From Lepas anatifera (Eukaryota > Arthropoda > Thecostraca > Lepadidae): a stretch of DNA of 64,000 nt. A program made the translations under genes and the position numbers. Positions 33,321-43,551 of the stretch are shown here, piece by piece; positions within the stretch are counted from its first letter, which is position 1, and every line of letters starts with the position of its first letter. The notes under the pieces were generated by a model. The model saw only the letters and a program-made list of their open reading frames with translations, did no database searches and was not told where the DNA came from. The stretch lies in the NCBI GenBank assembly GCA_034440635.1, contig JAOTON010002073.1, positions 1,587,001 to 1,651,000 on the forward strand. Direction: 5' to 3'.

Positions 33321-35554
33321 CAGTGTCCCAAAACCTGGGGTGCTGGGTGCAGAACGACACCCAGTCAAGCAAAATTTTCCACTCACTTTTATATTTTTTT
33401 GCTGAATTTTCCACTCACTTCCAAAAATAACAATAGGTACTTACTACAATTGAATTTTACTCAACAATACTTACTACAAAGGCCAGTTCCATTGCCTGCT
33501 CTACCAACGTCCACTGGAAAAAGAGAGCAGCAGAATCAACCAGAAGATTGCTAAATTAACTCGGCTCTTATGCGCTTCTTTCGCTTTTCTGAAAGAAAAT
33601 CTGGCGATTTCTATTTTTCTTGCCAATTATACCTGGCATCCTTATCTCCACTGATTTTAGTGGAACAACACAATCGAAATTCTGGCGCAGGCAAGACGCT
33701 CAGTGCCCCCTGCCCCACCGGAGAAAGTTCCAATGGTGAACACCGCCACTAAATTCCACCACTCACAAAATTGGTGAGTGGCAAATTAGACACCCTAGCC
33801 TTGTGTTGCCAAAAAAATGAGCTGACCGCTTTGAAAGATACATTTTTTTGAAAGCAGTTTATCTGTGCACATGATTTCTAGGCTTACGTCCTTGAAAATA
33901 TGTTTTTGTATTTCTGGTACCGAGAATAGTGAAAAACCGTTTTTGGTCATCTTGTTGTTAAAAGCAATTATCTTGAAATTTGTATGCTAAGCAGCATATT
34001 TTTTGACATTGTATCGTAGAAAATTGACCATTTATTGCGAAGAAAATAATTGTTATCCATATCAGCCCTTCATTGCTGCGTCCACGCCGTGTGACACCCA
34101 AATCCACTCACGACACCCTACGACACCCTAGGCATAAATACGCTGATATTTAAGTTGAACTGAAAGTGTCAGGCACTTGAATACATTGAAACTCTACATT
34201 TTCATTAAATGATTTTTTTGGGCAACAAGAATGCATCCAGTTACCCCTCCAACATCGGCACTTTTTTGTATGGCTGGTCTACGGCGCGGACTTACCAAAA
34301 CGCCGTCTTTACATCTACTAAATAAAAGCGGCATCTTTAGGCTTTTTGAAAGGCAGGTTTCATATTCGTGATTGACAAAGCATCGTTAGTCTTCCTCTTT
34401 GTGTGCTTTTAGTTGTATAATTTTCTAGTCTATAAGGATTTAGACAATTAATTTAGAGCAATTTTTGAAATGCAAATTATGCAGCTCATGCGACCGGCAA
34501 GCGGTAACCGATCAGAAATTTAAAGTAGCAGTCGCTCTGACGCTGTCGCAACCCGCCGCGCCTGGCTGATTGTAGACGAAAGGAAGAAACAACAACAGCA
34601 GCAGAAAAAGAAAAAGGCTGTAGCTTCGATTAGATTGATAGAAAGTAGCACATTCATATGCAGGTGAGTATATATGTGAAGAGGAGCAGGGGAATTGACA
34701 GGTAAAGAAAAACCTTTTTGCAAGAGTCTGGAAGAGTTTATTGCCATGATAGAAAGTTTGTAGTTTCGTCTGGGTTAGTTAAGTGTAAACCAAGGCTCTA
34801 CTGGGCCCTAGCATAGGTGTATGCGAGGTGCAGTGATTGAGATCAGGAGTGGCCTCCAAAATTCCGATAACTATAGGCATAGGTATAGGAGGGGCGTTGT
34901 CCCGGACAAAAAACTATACAGTGTATGCTTAGATAATTTATTTTGGCACTAGGTATTGCATGAAAAAAATCCCCTTTCATTTTTCATTACCTACCGGTCT
35001 CAGAGGCCCTCTCTGCAGAGTTGGTCTAAGGGGGCCCGATATTTCGTCTCAGGGGCCCTTTAGAGCTGGTCGTGTGGGAGAGGAGAGGAGGGGCACAAGA
35101 GTTGGTCTAGGGAAGCCCCCCAAGAGTTGATCTTCATCCCACAAATGTTAGTCTTGGTGGCTCCCAGAGTTCTTTCCCCCACAGGTTGGTCTCAGAGACC
35201 CCCAAAAAGTTTTTTTATTTGTGGCAATTCACCAATTCCTTAGAAAATAATTTGAGACTGCATCATGGGGTTTCAGTTGGTACAGATTTACCTGCTTAAC
35301 CCAAATTTTTCACATGGTAATGGTCAAACAATTCTGCTTGGGGATGATTTAAAAATATTTACTTTGAGAAAATTAAAGGAAATATCCATCCCTCAGTTCA
35401 AACAAGGGCCTTGAGAGTTTACCACCTGAGTACCCAAATTGGAAAATTTTTACTCCGCCATACATTTTGAGGTGAATTTTTCACTCACTCGCCATACATT
35501 CCGAGCTGAATTTTCCACTCGACACCCTAGCGCAAAACCTATTTTGGGTCACTG
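33321..35554. mobile_element. hAT-like non-autonomous DNA transposon (2,234 bp)
   Basis: It is flanked on both sides by the identical 8-mer TCTAATGC (33313-33320 and 35555-35562). The ends are inverted repeats: CAGTGTCCCAAAACCTGGGG on the left and, read inward from the right, CAGTGACCCAAAATAGG. CAGTG termini with an 8-bp target duplication are the hallmark of the hAT superfamily. Subterminal blocks of ATTTTCCACTC and GACACCC recur near both ends. I see no transposase, only short frames. The perfect duplication suggests a fairly young insertion. Confidence 0.85.
35000..35215. repeat. Degenerate tandem repeat inside the hAT-like element
   Basis: Loose copies of a GTTGGTCTCAGGGGCCC-like unit of about 25-35 bp, with indels. 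The composition resembles the satellite at 21430-24540, but the units are not the same. Confidence 0.5.
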
Positions 35555-36480
35555 TCTAATGCTTACACATATTTCATATTTTCGGTTTAAGTCTAGGTGA
35601 ATACTGCGTGAATTCTGCAATCTGAGCTGCTCGACACCACTCAGTTTTCCCTCAAATAAGCAAGGCATTAAGTAGATGCAAAAAATCCCAATCTGACCAA
35701 CTGCGTCACGGTGAATTTAGTGGTGTCAGTGTACTGAATAGTTTTTCTCTGTCCCATTCATTTTCTTTTAAAATAGAGTTGGTTTCCGGTTCGGTTCCTA
35801 TGACCCCAATTATATAGCAAAGTACCATACTGTATGTCCCTAGTCTGTACCCCTCATTTTGTTCGTTAGCGATAACCATTACACCTTCCATGAGAATCCA
35901 TATGTCTTTTTGTATTTTTGGGAAGCTTTTATGGTCTTGGAGGAAGCCTTATGTCTGCCTTTGGACATCGAAGTAGTTTTGCTGGAATCTCGTAATAAGC
36001 ATTGTACAGAACAGCGGAAAACGGATATTTAATATCCACAACGTCATATAGAAGCCTGCATCTCCCAGGCTTTTTGTCTTTGTACATGACCAGGCATTAA
36101 TTAAGGAGCCAGAATGTTGACAGGTATGAGGACTGCAAAAAACAAATTGTCAGGCGACCGCTACCAGACCTCCAGCATGATGCGCAGTATCTTGACATGA
36201 AACCTCGCAACGCACTGTTCAGCAGTATTTGTAGCGCAAAAAAATAGTTCCATATGTGTTGCGATTGTGTCCAGTTTTGAGGGCAACGGATGAACGTGAG
36301 GCCTTGGTGCTATACCAGCTCAGCATTTCGTTTGCTTTTTCTCGCGTTTTTCTACTTTTCCCTGCTTCTCCTTTTCCCTGCGAACCTTATTTATCGAGAT
36401 GACATTATTAAACAAAACGTGTTTTGCCCCTACTTCTTTTCTCTCGAGGTGGTTTGCATTATTTGTTATATAAATTGTGT

Positions 36481-36806
36481 CCAAGTTGTTCCCAGTACGG
36501 CTGCTGGAGTTTGAGTCTCACTAAAGTCATCAAGGGACTTGTCACGGAAACCCAGACCCCAACAACCGAATGAGGAACTCCCACAATGAAGGGTTAATTT
36601 AGAAGCCAAAGTTTAACGTCCCACAAAGCACAGGGACGGCCGCCCCGCTCAGGTCACCCTCTCACCAGTCAGTTGCCAGCCGACCTACGTCGGGTAAACT
36701 ATCAAGCGCCGGAGCGTCTCAGGGGAATCGATCCCAATCCTGGACATCCACTGTCACTGAATGTTTCTGAGCAGCGGGCCGGAGCCCAACTGAGCTACTG
36801 GGGTTT
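36481..36806 (-). mobile_element. tRNA-derived SINE (family B), copy 2
   Basis: It contains CACAAAGCACAGGGACGGCC, GCCGACCTACGTCGG, GGAGCGTCTCAGGGGAA and GAGCTACTGGGG in the same order as copy 1, with a continuous AAAGTTTAACGTCCCAC segment where copy 1 carries a nested element. The tRNA-like head at its right edge has a short deletion in GCCCAACTGAGCTAC. Confidence 0.8.
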
Positions 36807-38421
36807 TATCACAAATTTCTGTAATATTCTCCATTGAATCAGAGCTTTGACAGAAGGGACTTCACTGAGCTGATTCCAAAAATCTGCAGCTCTTTGTATA
36901 ATGCAGCTGCACATGCAGCTCTATTATACAACTGCATATACATCTGCAGCTCATACCTGTATAATGTCCCACCCCAGTCAGGCTCGCTCCGATTGTATAG
37001 AGCAGGGCTCTCAGTGAGCCAGCAAGCCTCCATGGAAATCAGACGAATGGTGCACCACGCCAGAGCGTGACCCATTGTAACTAAGGTCTAAAACTCCTAG
37101 GTTAAGCTGAGCTGCATAGTAAGGCGTAGTCTATATTCTTCAATGCCAGAAGTAGCGCCAAGTGCAACAGGACGCAGCCAGTATATCGATATCACCTGTT
37201 GGAAATGATTTACGTTTATTCAGTCTTGATGGCTTCACTGTAATAGCAAGGCCTACCAATGCTCTAAATCATTGGGATTGTGACAGGTATGAAGTTCGAT
37301 AAGAAAGATCTATTACTGTTTCAGCTTAAATGGGGAAAACATCTCCCCAGCATAACATAGTCCTGATTTCTATACCCAAAATATGAATATGAAACCTGAA
37401 AGAAGTTCGTCAAGGGATTATTTTATATTTTTCAGGGATTTAAAAAGACGAGGGGTCCGATATAATCCCTCCCTAGGCGATGCAGAGTTGAGACAGATAT
37501 ATTCAACAGAATCTGCAAGCCACGCTTCCGTAATCCGGCTGCTCACATAGTTAAGTTGTTTAGGGCTCGTAGACAATCCAGGCTCGATTTCCCTGATCTA
37601 TGTCCCTGCTCATGGGACATCGTTAAGTGTGGAAGGCAGGTAACAAGAGATGTTCGGTCCGATGATAATCTCATCTAAGAAAAATTGTGCAGCGCTATAA
37701 AGGTGTTACCAAACACCACGCCTGGACGCGGGGCGAGTGATTCTGGTTTGATGGCAGCTTCTGACTGCCCGCAGGCAATATACGGACAGCAGTCGGACAG
37801 CGGAAAAGAGATTTAGAGCATTGATATGCTAGAACTTGGTTTGGACCAGGAGGCAAATCTTGTAAATGAATAATGTTCTGGACGAACGAATTTAAACCAT
37901 GCTCGTGCATTATTGATGAGGTGGGATTCTGGAAGTCGCCGACTTGTAGCCGCCTACTTCACGTTCGCGATAATTATTGCAAATATTCTTGAGGATTTAT
38001 GCTTTGTCGTGTCAAACTTCTGTTAAGTTGAAAAGCTGCGTGTATTTTTGTTCTAGCACAACATACGTCACTTACACAATGGGATTTGAACATAAATAGC
38101 CTGGAGATAGAGAATGCGGTATATCTGCCTGTTCAAACCCTCCTTCTTCCTAGAGCTCACCATTTTCAGAGAACTGGGATATGTTGGGAGCGGAGTTCGT
38201 CCCCGCCGACCCTGTACCGGCTGGTGGTATCACCGAACACCTGCTTTATAGGGAGGTGCGCGAGAGAAGTGTTTCTGGAAGGAACCACACCCATGAAGCT
38301 TTGTGGCTCCGTAAAAAAGAGTCCTGAGGGAAAGGAAATATGAAACTAAAGGTTGTTCTGTATGTTCTACAAGACTGATTGCCCAGTTCATAGCCCATGA
38401 AGACGTGATATTTCTTCTCAC

Positions 38422-38583
38422 CAGTGGTGGATCCAGGATTTCATGCAAGGCGAGGATGGGGGAGGGGGTATTTGGGCTGAAGCTATCCCCGCTATTGCCT
38501 TGGAACAACCTCGACTTTGCACCCACTATAGGCACTCTGATATTTCGGGGGGGGGCTTGAGCCTCCCCTTGTTTCCGCCTCTG
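38422..38583 (+). mobile_element. MITE, CAGTGGTGGATCC family, copy 2
   Basis: The left end CAGTGGTGGATCCAGGA and the right end CTTGTTTCCGCCTCTG are imperfect inverted repeats. The interior TTTCGG, G-run, CTTGAGCC block matches copy 1 at 19779. Confidence 0.75.
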
Positions 38584-38915
38584 CCTCTAACCCACGGCAT
38601 GCACCACTAACTGTATGCAATAGAACGCACCACCTGCCCCAGGGGCACCACGTGGTCACGCCGTGCCCGGTAAGCTTGTGCTAGTGTCCTCGTTTTCCTT
38701 GCTCGTGGTCCACGTAATGCATACGAAAACAGCAACACCAGTGACGACCAATATTTCTGGACGTCCCAGAATTACTTAATGAAATTTTGCTAGACTTTGC
38801 TAGAAAAAATTTTGCTTGAAAAATTTTAATTTTGCTAGACTTTTTTAAACCAGAGCGAGATGGTGTTTAGGATAGAGCAAGAGTGAGACTAGTGCCTCAC
38901 CGCCATCCGAGTAGA

Positions 38916-39069
38916 GTGACGGCTACAAGGAGGGGGGTTAGGGGCCTGAAACCCCCCAAAATGTCAGTGCCTATAGTTAGTGCATAGCCGGAGGCTGTTT
39001 CAAGGCAATGGTGGGGGAAACCGGAGCCCCTAAAAATGTTGTCGAAATGTTGTCCTGGTTCCGCCACTG
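38916..39069 (-). mobile_element. MITE, CAGTGGTGGATCC family, copy 3
   Basis: Read on the minus strand it begins CAGTGGCGGAACCAGGA and shares ACTATAGGCACTGA and a G-run block with copy 2, which lies only 330 bp away in the opposite orientation. The two copies could form a long hairpin. Confidence 0.65.
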
Positions 39070-41982
39070 TGTATTACCGTTGACTTGATCAGTTTCTTCA
39101 TCGATTGAAGTAAACAAGGGTCCAGATTTGATCGCCAATGGTCATCAACGGGAAATCTCCAGGCTCGTCAAGCTTTCACAAGAAGATTTACAGCACTACG
39201 AGCGATTGCCGTAGAGGCTCGGAGCTGCCTCGGCTATTGTGATGTTAATTGACTCTCAAGAGTTTTGTGAGTGCAAAGCCAAAGACGAGGTTTATGAGAA
39301 CATCATCCCGTCTATTCCAGTTAAGTTTACAGAATGGATCTCATGGCATCTATCATAATAAGTGATACAACAGCGTAGAACAGCAAAAGCAAGAACAAAA
39401 CACTAAAACACACAAAACCGCACAAAAAAGCATACAAAACGGACAAAGCACATGCTACTGAACAATCCGTGTGTATGTTGAGAATCAAGTCTCCTAAAGA
39501 CCCATTAACCCAAGGAAGTTCAAGAGTCAGTGTTTGAACACCTGTGAGTGACAGCGTTGATGTCAGATCACATATTGAGAGGAGGCGGTACACATACCTG
39601 AGCGATACGTGACGTAACTGGATACGAATCTCAGACTAGGTAACACGTTTAACACTTTTCCAGTCCCGTGTCACCATGCAGGTCGAAGAGTGTCATGTTG
39701 CTCCGTTAGTGGACTGATTTAGCCGCGTTTTTCGGATAAGAGCAGTGACACCGGTCAAAGAGAGGGGAGGGGCGGATGTTGTGGTTGAAACTTCCATCCC
39801 TTCGCAGACAGTAAACTACCCACTTTTAGAGCAACGACTCTAAGAGCAACGATGCAAAGAGTAACGACTGAATTTGGCTTCTCTGTCACCTTCCGCCCTT
39901 TTCCCTATGTTGTGCTTGGCTTGTTACATTTGATGTAAAAATAAATCATATATTAATCTATTCATGTATCCATGCATTCCTTATATTATTAATGTATTAT
40001 CGTGATGTAAAAGCGTCAACAACTGTCCTAAATTGGCCCGAAGTTTTGAATGTTGGTCGAAAAGTAGGGAGCGTGCTCTACTACCCCCTCCTGTCTGATG
40101 CAACGCCTTTACCGACAATATTGATCCAAGGCTTCTGCCTAATAGCATGGCCCAGAGCTGATCTCCACACACTTGACTCTGACATATCCGGCAATTCACC
40201 GAGGCTGGGCGTTTTTAATTACGGTGTCACAACGACCCATGCTGGCATTTCCTTCGTTCAATTACGCTACGTGGTGACACACAGCCATATCTGCTTTATT
40301 GTTGCTAGTAAATTTGCCGAGATAGATTGTGGGCCTTATAGGCAGGTTAGGACATGGGTTGCTAGGAGGAAGACTGCACGCCAAAAGTCATTATTTACGC
40401 ATGAATACCTGACACCGTCTACTGAACAGGTGTGATAATGACGCTTACTACGTTCTTGGCCTTTGGAATAATTCTTTCATGTGACAAGGAATATGTGGGA
40501 TCCTGCTTGAGGCACTGTGGAACAGTTCCTTGACTGATCTCTATGACTAGTCTGGATATAGCCACCAGCCTGTTACGACGTGGCTTGTTTTCAGTCATTG
40601 ATGAGAACCCTCATAGACGACCCTCATGAGTGACTTCTGATCAATGCATGTTGTCAGAGCAGGATTAGAAGGTCGGCAGGATGTTCCAAGCTTGACCACA
40701 TCGTGATCATTAGAAGAAGATCATTAGATCATTAGAAGAGTGCAGCGAGAAGGAGGCCAGGTCCTTTATTCCCAATCGCACATCGCTGAAGTAACTTCTC
40801 AGTGCGAGGTTTAGACCCGTCGCAGGGCCAGTGTCATGAGGGGTCAGATTAATTCGGTGATGACTCCAGAGAGTTGAGGCGCCGCTCGGATCTAGCCTGC
40901 AGGTCACATGTTTGACCCCACCGGTTGGATCCGACCCATAGGTCGGATGTTAGACCCGATCAGTTGGACTGGGCCCGTTGGGTGGAACTTCCGGCCCATG
41001 TCGTGCCTTACAAAGCATATATTTCACAAGTGCATGTATACTCCTAACCTAAACAGGGTAAAGTTCACCTGCCAGGAGGCAGTCATGTTTTGCAAATTTT
41101 CGCATACTTCCATTACATAAACTACACCCTCCTGAAATTAAATCCAGAACTGGTAGGGAATTTTAGAGTGGAGCACCTAAGAAAACCTGGATGCAGATAA
41201 TGACACCCGTCAAAGACACTTGGGACGCTCCAGGAAGTGCACAGTTGAGCTTGTAAACAACTGGAGGGGCCGTTATATCCGACTAATTTGGTACTTGAGT
41301 GGAAGAAGTCAGTCTTTACACCCCAATGAAAACCCTTAATTATCTTCACTTCGGGCTGTCTGAAGGACTGCGTGTACAAAAGGAGTCCAGAAACTCTCTT
41401 GGAGGTGAATATCGCTGCGGACCAAACTCGTTGATAAGGCTCGCTAAGATTCAGTAATCTTAGGTTAAACTAAATAGACAATTGCTGTGTAGTACAATAT
41501 TTGTAGCAATTATTTTCCTGAGCGTTCTTGCGATACGGTGTTTATTTCACACACACCCGTTAACTAGCGTCAAATCTGCTGGATTTTTTTTCGAACGCGG
41601 AGTTAATTTGCTCAGAACCGTGGAAAGTATGACTCAGTCTCTTGGTCACGGCTGGAGGCCAAAGGACGCCGGCTGCTCGGCGGAAAGCAGCGGCTACGGC
41701 AGCCTCGTTTGTCATCGACGTAAACAGGGCCACCAGCTGGCCGTCTGTCGCTCTGACTCAGAACCTGCCGCCTTTCCTCTTCACTGTGCCAGCTACTCGC
41801 CGTGGCTGGTCAGGCAAGAGGCGACTCCTAAAAGAAAATGCCGAGTTTTCCATTCGACTTGATTTTTGTTGGTTATTAAGAGTCAGGAGAGACTTAAATC
41901 AGGATAATTTTATGCAGATATTTTATGCGTTTATTTGCACTTTATCCTTAATATTTTATACGTCAGGATATATATTATTTGT

Positions 41983-42304
41983 CCAAGGCGTTGCAAGTCC
42001 GGCCTTTGGAGCCGGAGCCTCACTAAAATCATCAGGAGACTTGCTACGGAGACACCAGCCCCACCACCCGAACGAGTAACTCCCACAATGAAGGGTTAAT
42101 TTAGAAACCAGAGTTAAACGTCTCACAAAGCACAGGGACAACTCAGACCACCTTTCCCAGTAGTTGCCAGCCACCCACGTGGTAAATATTGAGAGCCGGA
42201 GCGTCTCATGGGAACCGATCCCAAACCTGGACATGCACTGTCCTAGTATGCTCCTAAGCAGCAGACCAGAGTACAACGCTCCACCAACTGAGCTACCGGG
42301 GCGG
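41983..42304 (-). mobile_element. tRNA-derived SINE (family B), copy 3
   Basis: The best-preserved head of the family. On the minus strand CCCCGGTAGCTCAGTTGGTG begins the element. GGGATCGGTTCCCATGAGAC, TTGTGAGACGTTTAACTCTG and CTTGCAACGCCTTGG follow. It lies about 1.1 kb upstream of SCYL2 exon C. Confidence 0.82.
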
Positions 42305-42309
42305 CGAGC

Positions 42310-42859
42310 TACTAAGCTACCGGGACGGCTGCTTGGTTCTTAGGCTGGGCTTAATTTTACCGTGAAATATATTTGTTTAAGATGTTAGGGTGCATATTCT
42401 CTCGCCATGCAATATCTATCCCACTTTGAAAATTGAGCATCGGATGAAAAAGTGAATAAATGTCAAAGTCTGAGCATTCGTGAAGTTTGCGCATTTTTCA
42501 CCAAAAATTTGTGTGATTCGTGGGATATCAAAACTTGACATCCATTCAAATTGACCCCTATACGTTCTGACTCGTCCACCAGTGCTTAGCCTCGTGAGGC
42601 CAATTTAGAGTGCTCGAAACAGTACTTTCAACGTGTGTAGGCACTGTTCTATCATTCTATAAATGGTTCGACCGACCATATGTGTAATGAACATGTTCTG
42701 CGTGCAATTCAACGCTAAATATCAAAGCATATTATCAAACAATGTAGCACACAAGATCACAAGCGAGATTACAGCTTCGGTGCATCCCCTGTGTACTACT
42801 GGGATGCCCCACTAATCTCAGCATCTGCAGTTAGCGTCGCTGCTCGGGAGCTGACTATA
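42310..42859. other. No gene seen (within SCYL2 intron)
   Basis: AT-rich unique-looking DNA between the SINE and the acceptor repeat. Confidence 0.5.
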
Positions 42860-43405
42860 GACACTAGACAGCCCTCGGCTGACTCGACCCGGCATGTGTG
42901 TGCGAGCTTCTGAGGAACAGATGTCCTCTCTGTCCTCTCTGACCCCATTACTCCACTGGTATCAACCGTTGCCTGTAGCTTCTTAGGAACAGATGTCATC
43001 TCTGTCTCTCTGACCCCATCTGCTCCACTGTTATCAACTTTTTAGCTTCCGAGGACAGATGCCTCTGTCCTCTCTGTCCTCTCTGTCCCCCTCTGCTCCA
43101 CTGTTGGTAACCCTGTCCCGCAGCTCCTCAGGAGCAGACACCCGCTCTGTCCTCTCTGCCCTCTCTCTGCTCCACTCTTGGGAACCTGACCCAACCGTGT
43201 GTATATGTGTCCCGCAGTTCCTGAGGTGCGGATGTGATCTCTGCCCTCTCTCTCTGCTCCACTTTCGGGAACCTGACCCAACCGTGTGTATATGTGTCCC
43301 GCAGTTCCTGAGGTGCGGATGTGATCTCTGCCCTCTCTCTGCTCCACTTTCAGAAACCTGACCCGACCGTTTGTGTTTATGAATGTGTGACTTTGTGTGC
43401 CGCAG
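42860..43405 (+). repeat. Tandem duplication of the SCYL2 exon C splice acceptor
   Basis: Six upstream copies of the exon C 3' splice region precede the real one. AGs end at 42906, 42978, 43045, 43123, 43217 and 43304, and the true acceptor AG at 43405, giving spacings of 72, 67, 78, 94, 87 and 101 bp. Each AG is followed by an exon-start-like stretch: CTTCTGAGGAACAGATG, CTTCTTAGGAACAGATG, CTTCCGAGGACAGATG, CTCCTCAGGAGCAGAC, TTCCTGAGGTGCGGATG (twice) and the true CTCCTGAGGTGCAGACG. Copies nearer the exon are more similar to it and have a full CCCGCAG. A CT-rich tract fills each unit. Confidence 0.9.
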
Positions 43406-43551
43406 CTCCTGAGGTGCAGACGTCGTCAATATGCAGCCTCCTCAGCGACATGTTCTCCCTCGGCATGGTCGTCTGCGCCGTCTTCAACAAGGGGCGCTCC
43501 CTCATCGAGGCGCACCATAGCAACACGCACTACATGAAACGCTTTGAACTG
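43406..43551 (+). CDS. SCYL2: SCYL2-like pseudokinase, exon C (kinase C-lobe)
   Basis: A 146-nt exon (2 bases + 48 codons) between TGTGCCGCAG and GTGAGC. It completes a split Ala codon, so exons B and C together read DFI-APEVQTSSICSLLSDMFS, then LGMVVCAVFNKGRSLIEAHH. The APE motif and the S-D-M-(F/Y)-S-L-G and A-V-F-N-K-G blocks are the clearest SCYL2 signature in the window. The Asp of SDM corresponds to the structural Asp of the kinase F-helix, which is kept even in pseudokinases. The exon ends HYMKRFEL in phase 0, matching exon D. The acceptor is one of seven tandem copies (see 42860-43405). Confidence 0.95.

Larger units (their letters stand above)
27822..43405 (+). other. SCYL2 intron B-C (15,584 bp)
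   Basis: GTAAGC donor and GTGTGCCGCAG acceptor. It holds a SINE, a LINE 3' end, several MITEs, a 2.2-kb hAT-like element, two further SINEs and, at its 3' edge, the exon C acceptor repeat. About 29.7-31.2, 31.4-32.4, 35.6-36.4, 36.9-38.4 and 39.1-41.9 kb show no gene or recognised repeat. Confidence 0.85.

Noticed and set aside
39992..40435. 147-codon plus-strand open frame
   Set aside because: No motif, signal or splice phase; compatible with a chance open frame in an intron of 15 kb.
43034..43429. 131-codon minus-strand open frame with repeats
   Set aside because: It is antisense to the exon C acceptor repeat; the apparent protein repeat only mirrors the DNA repeat.
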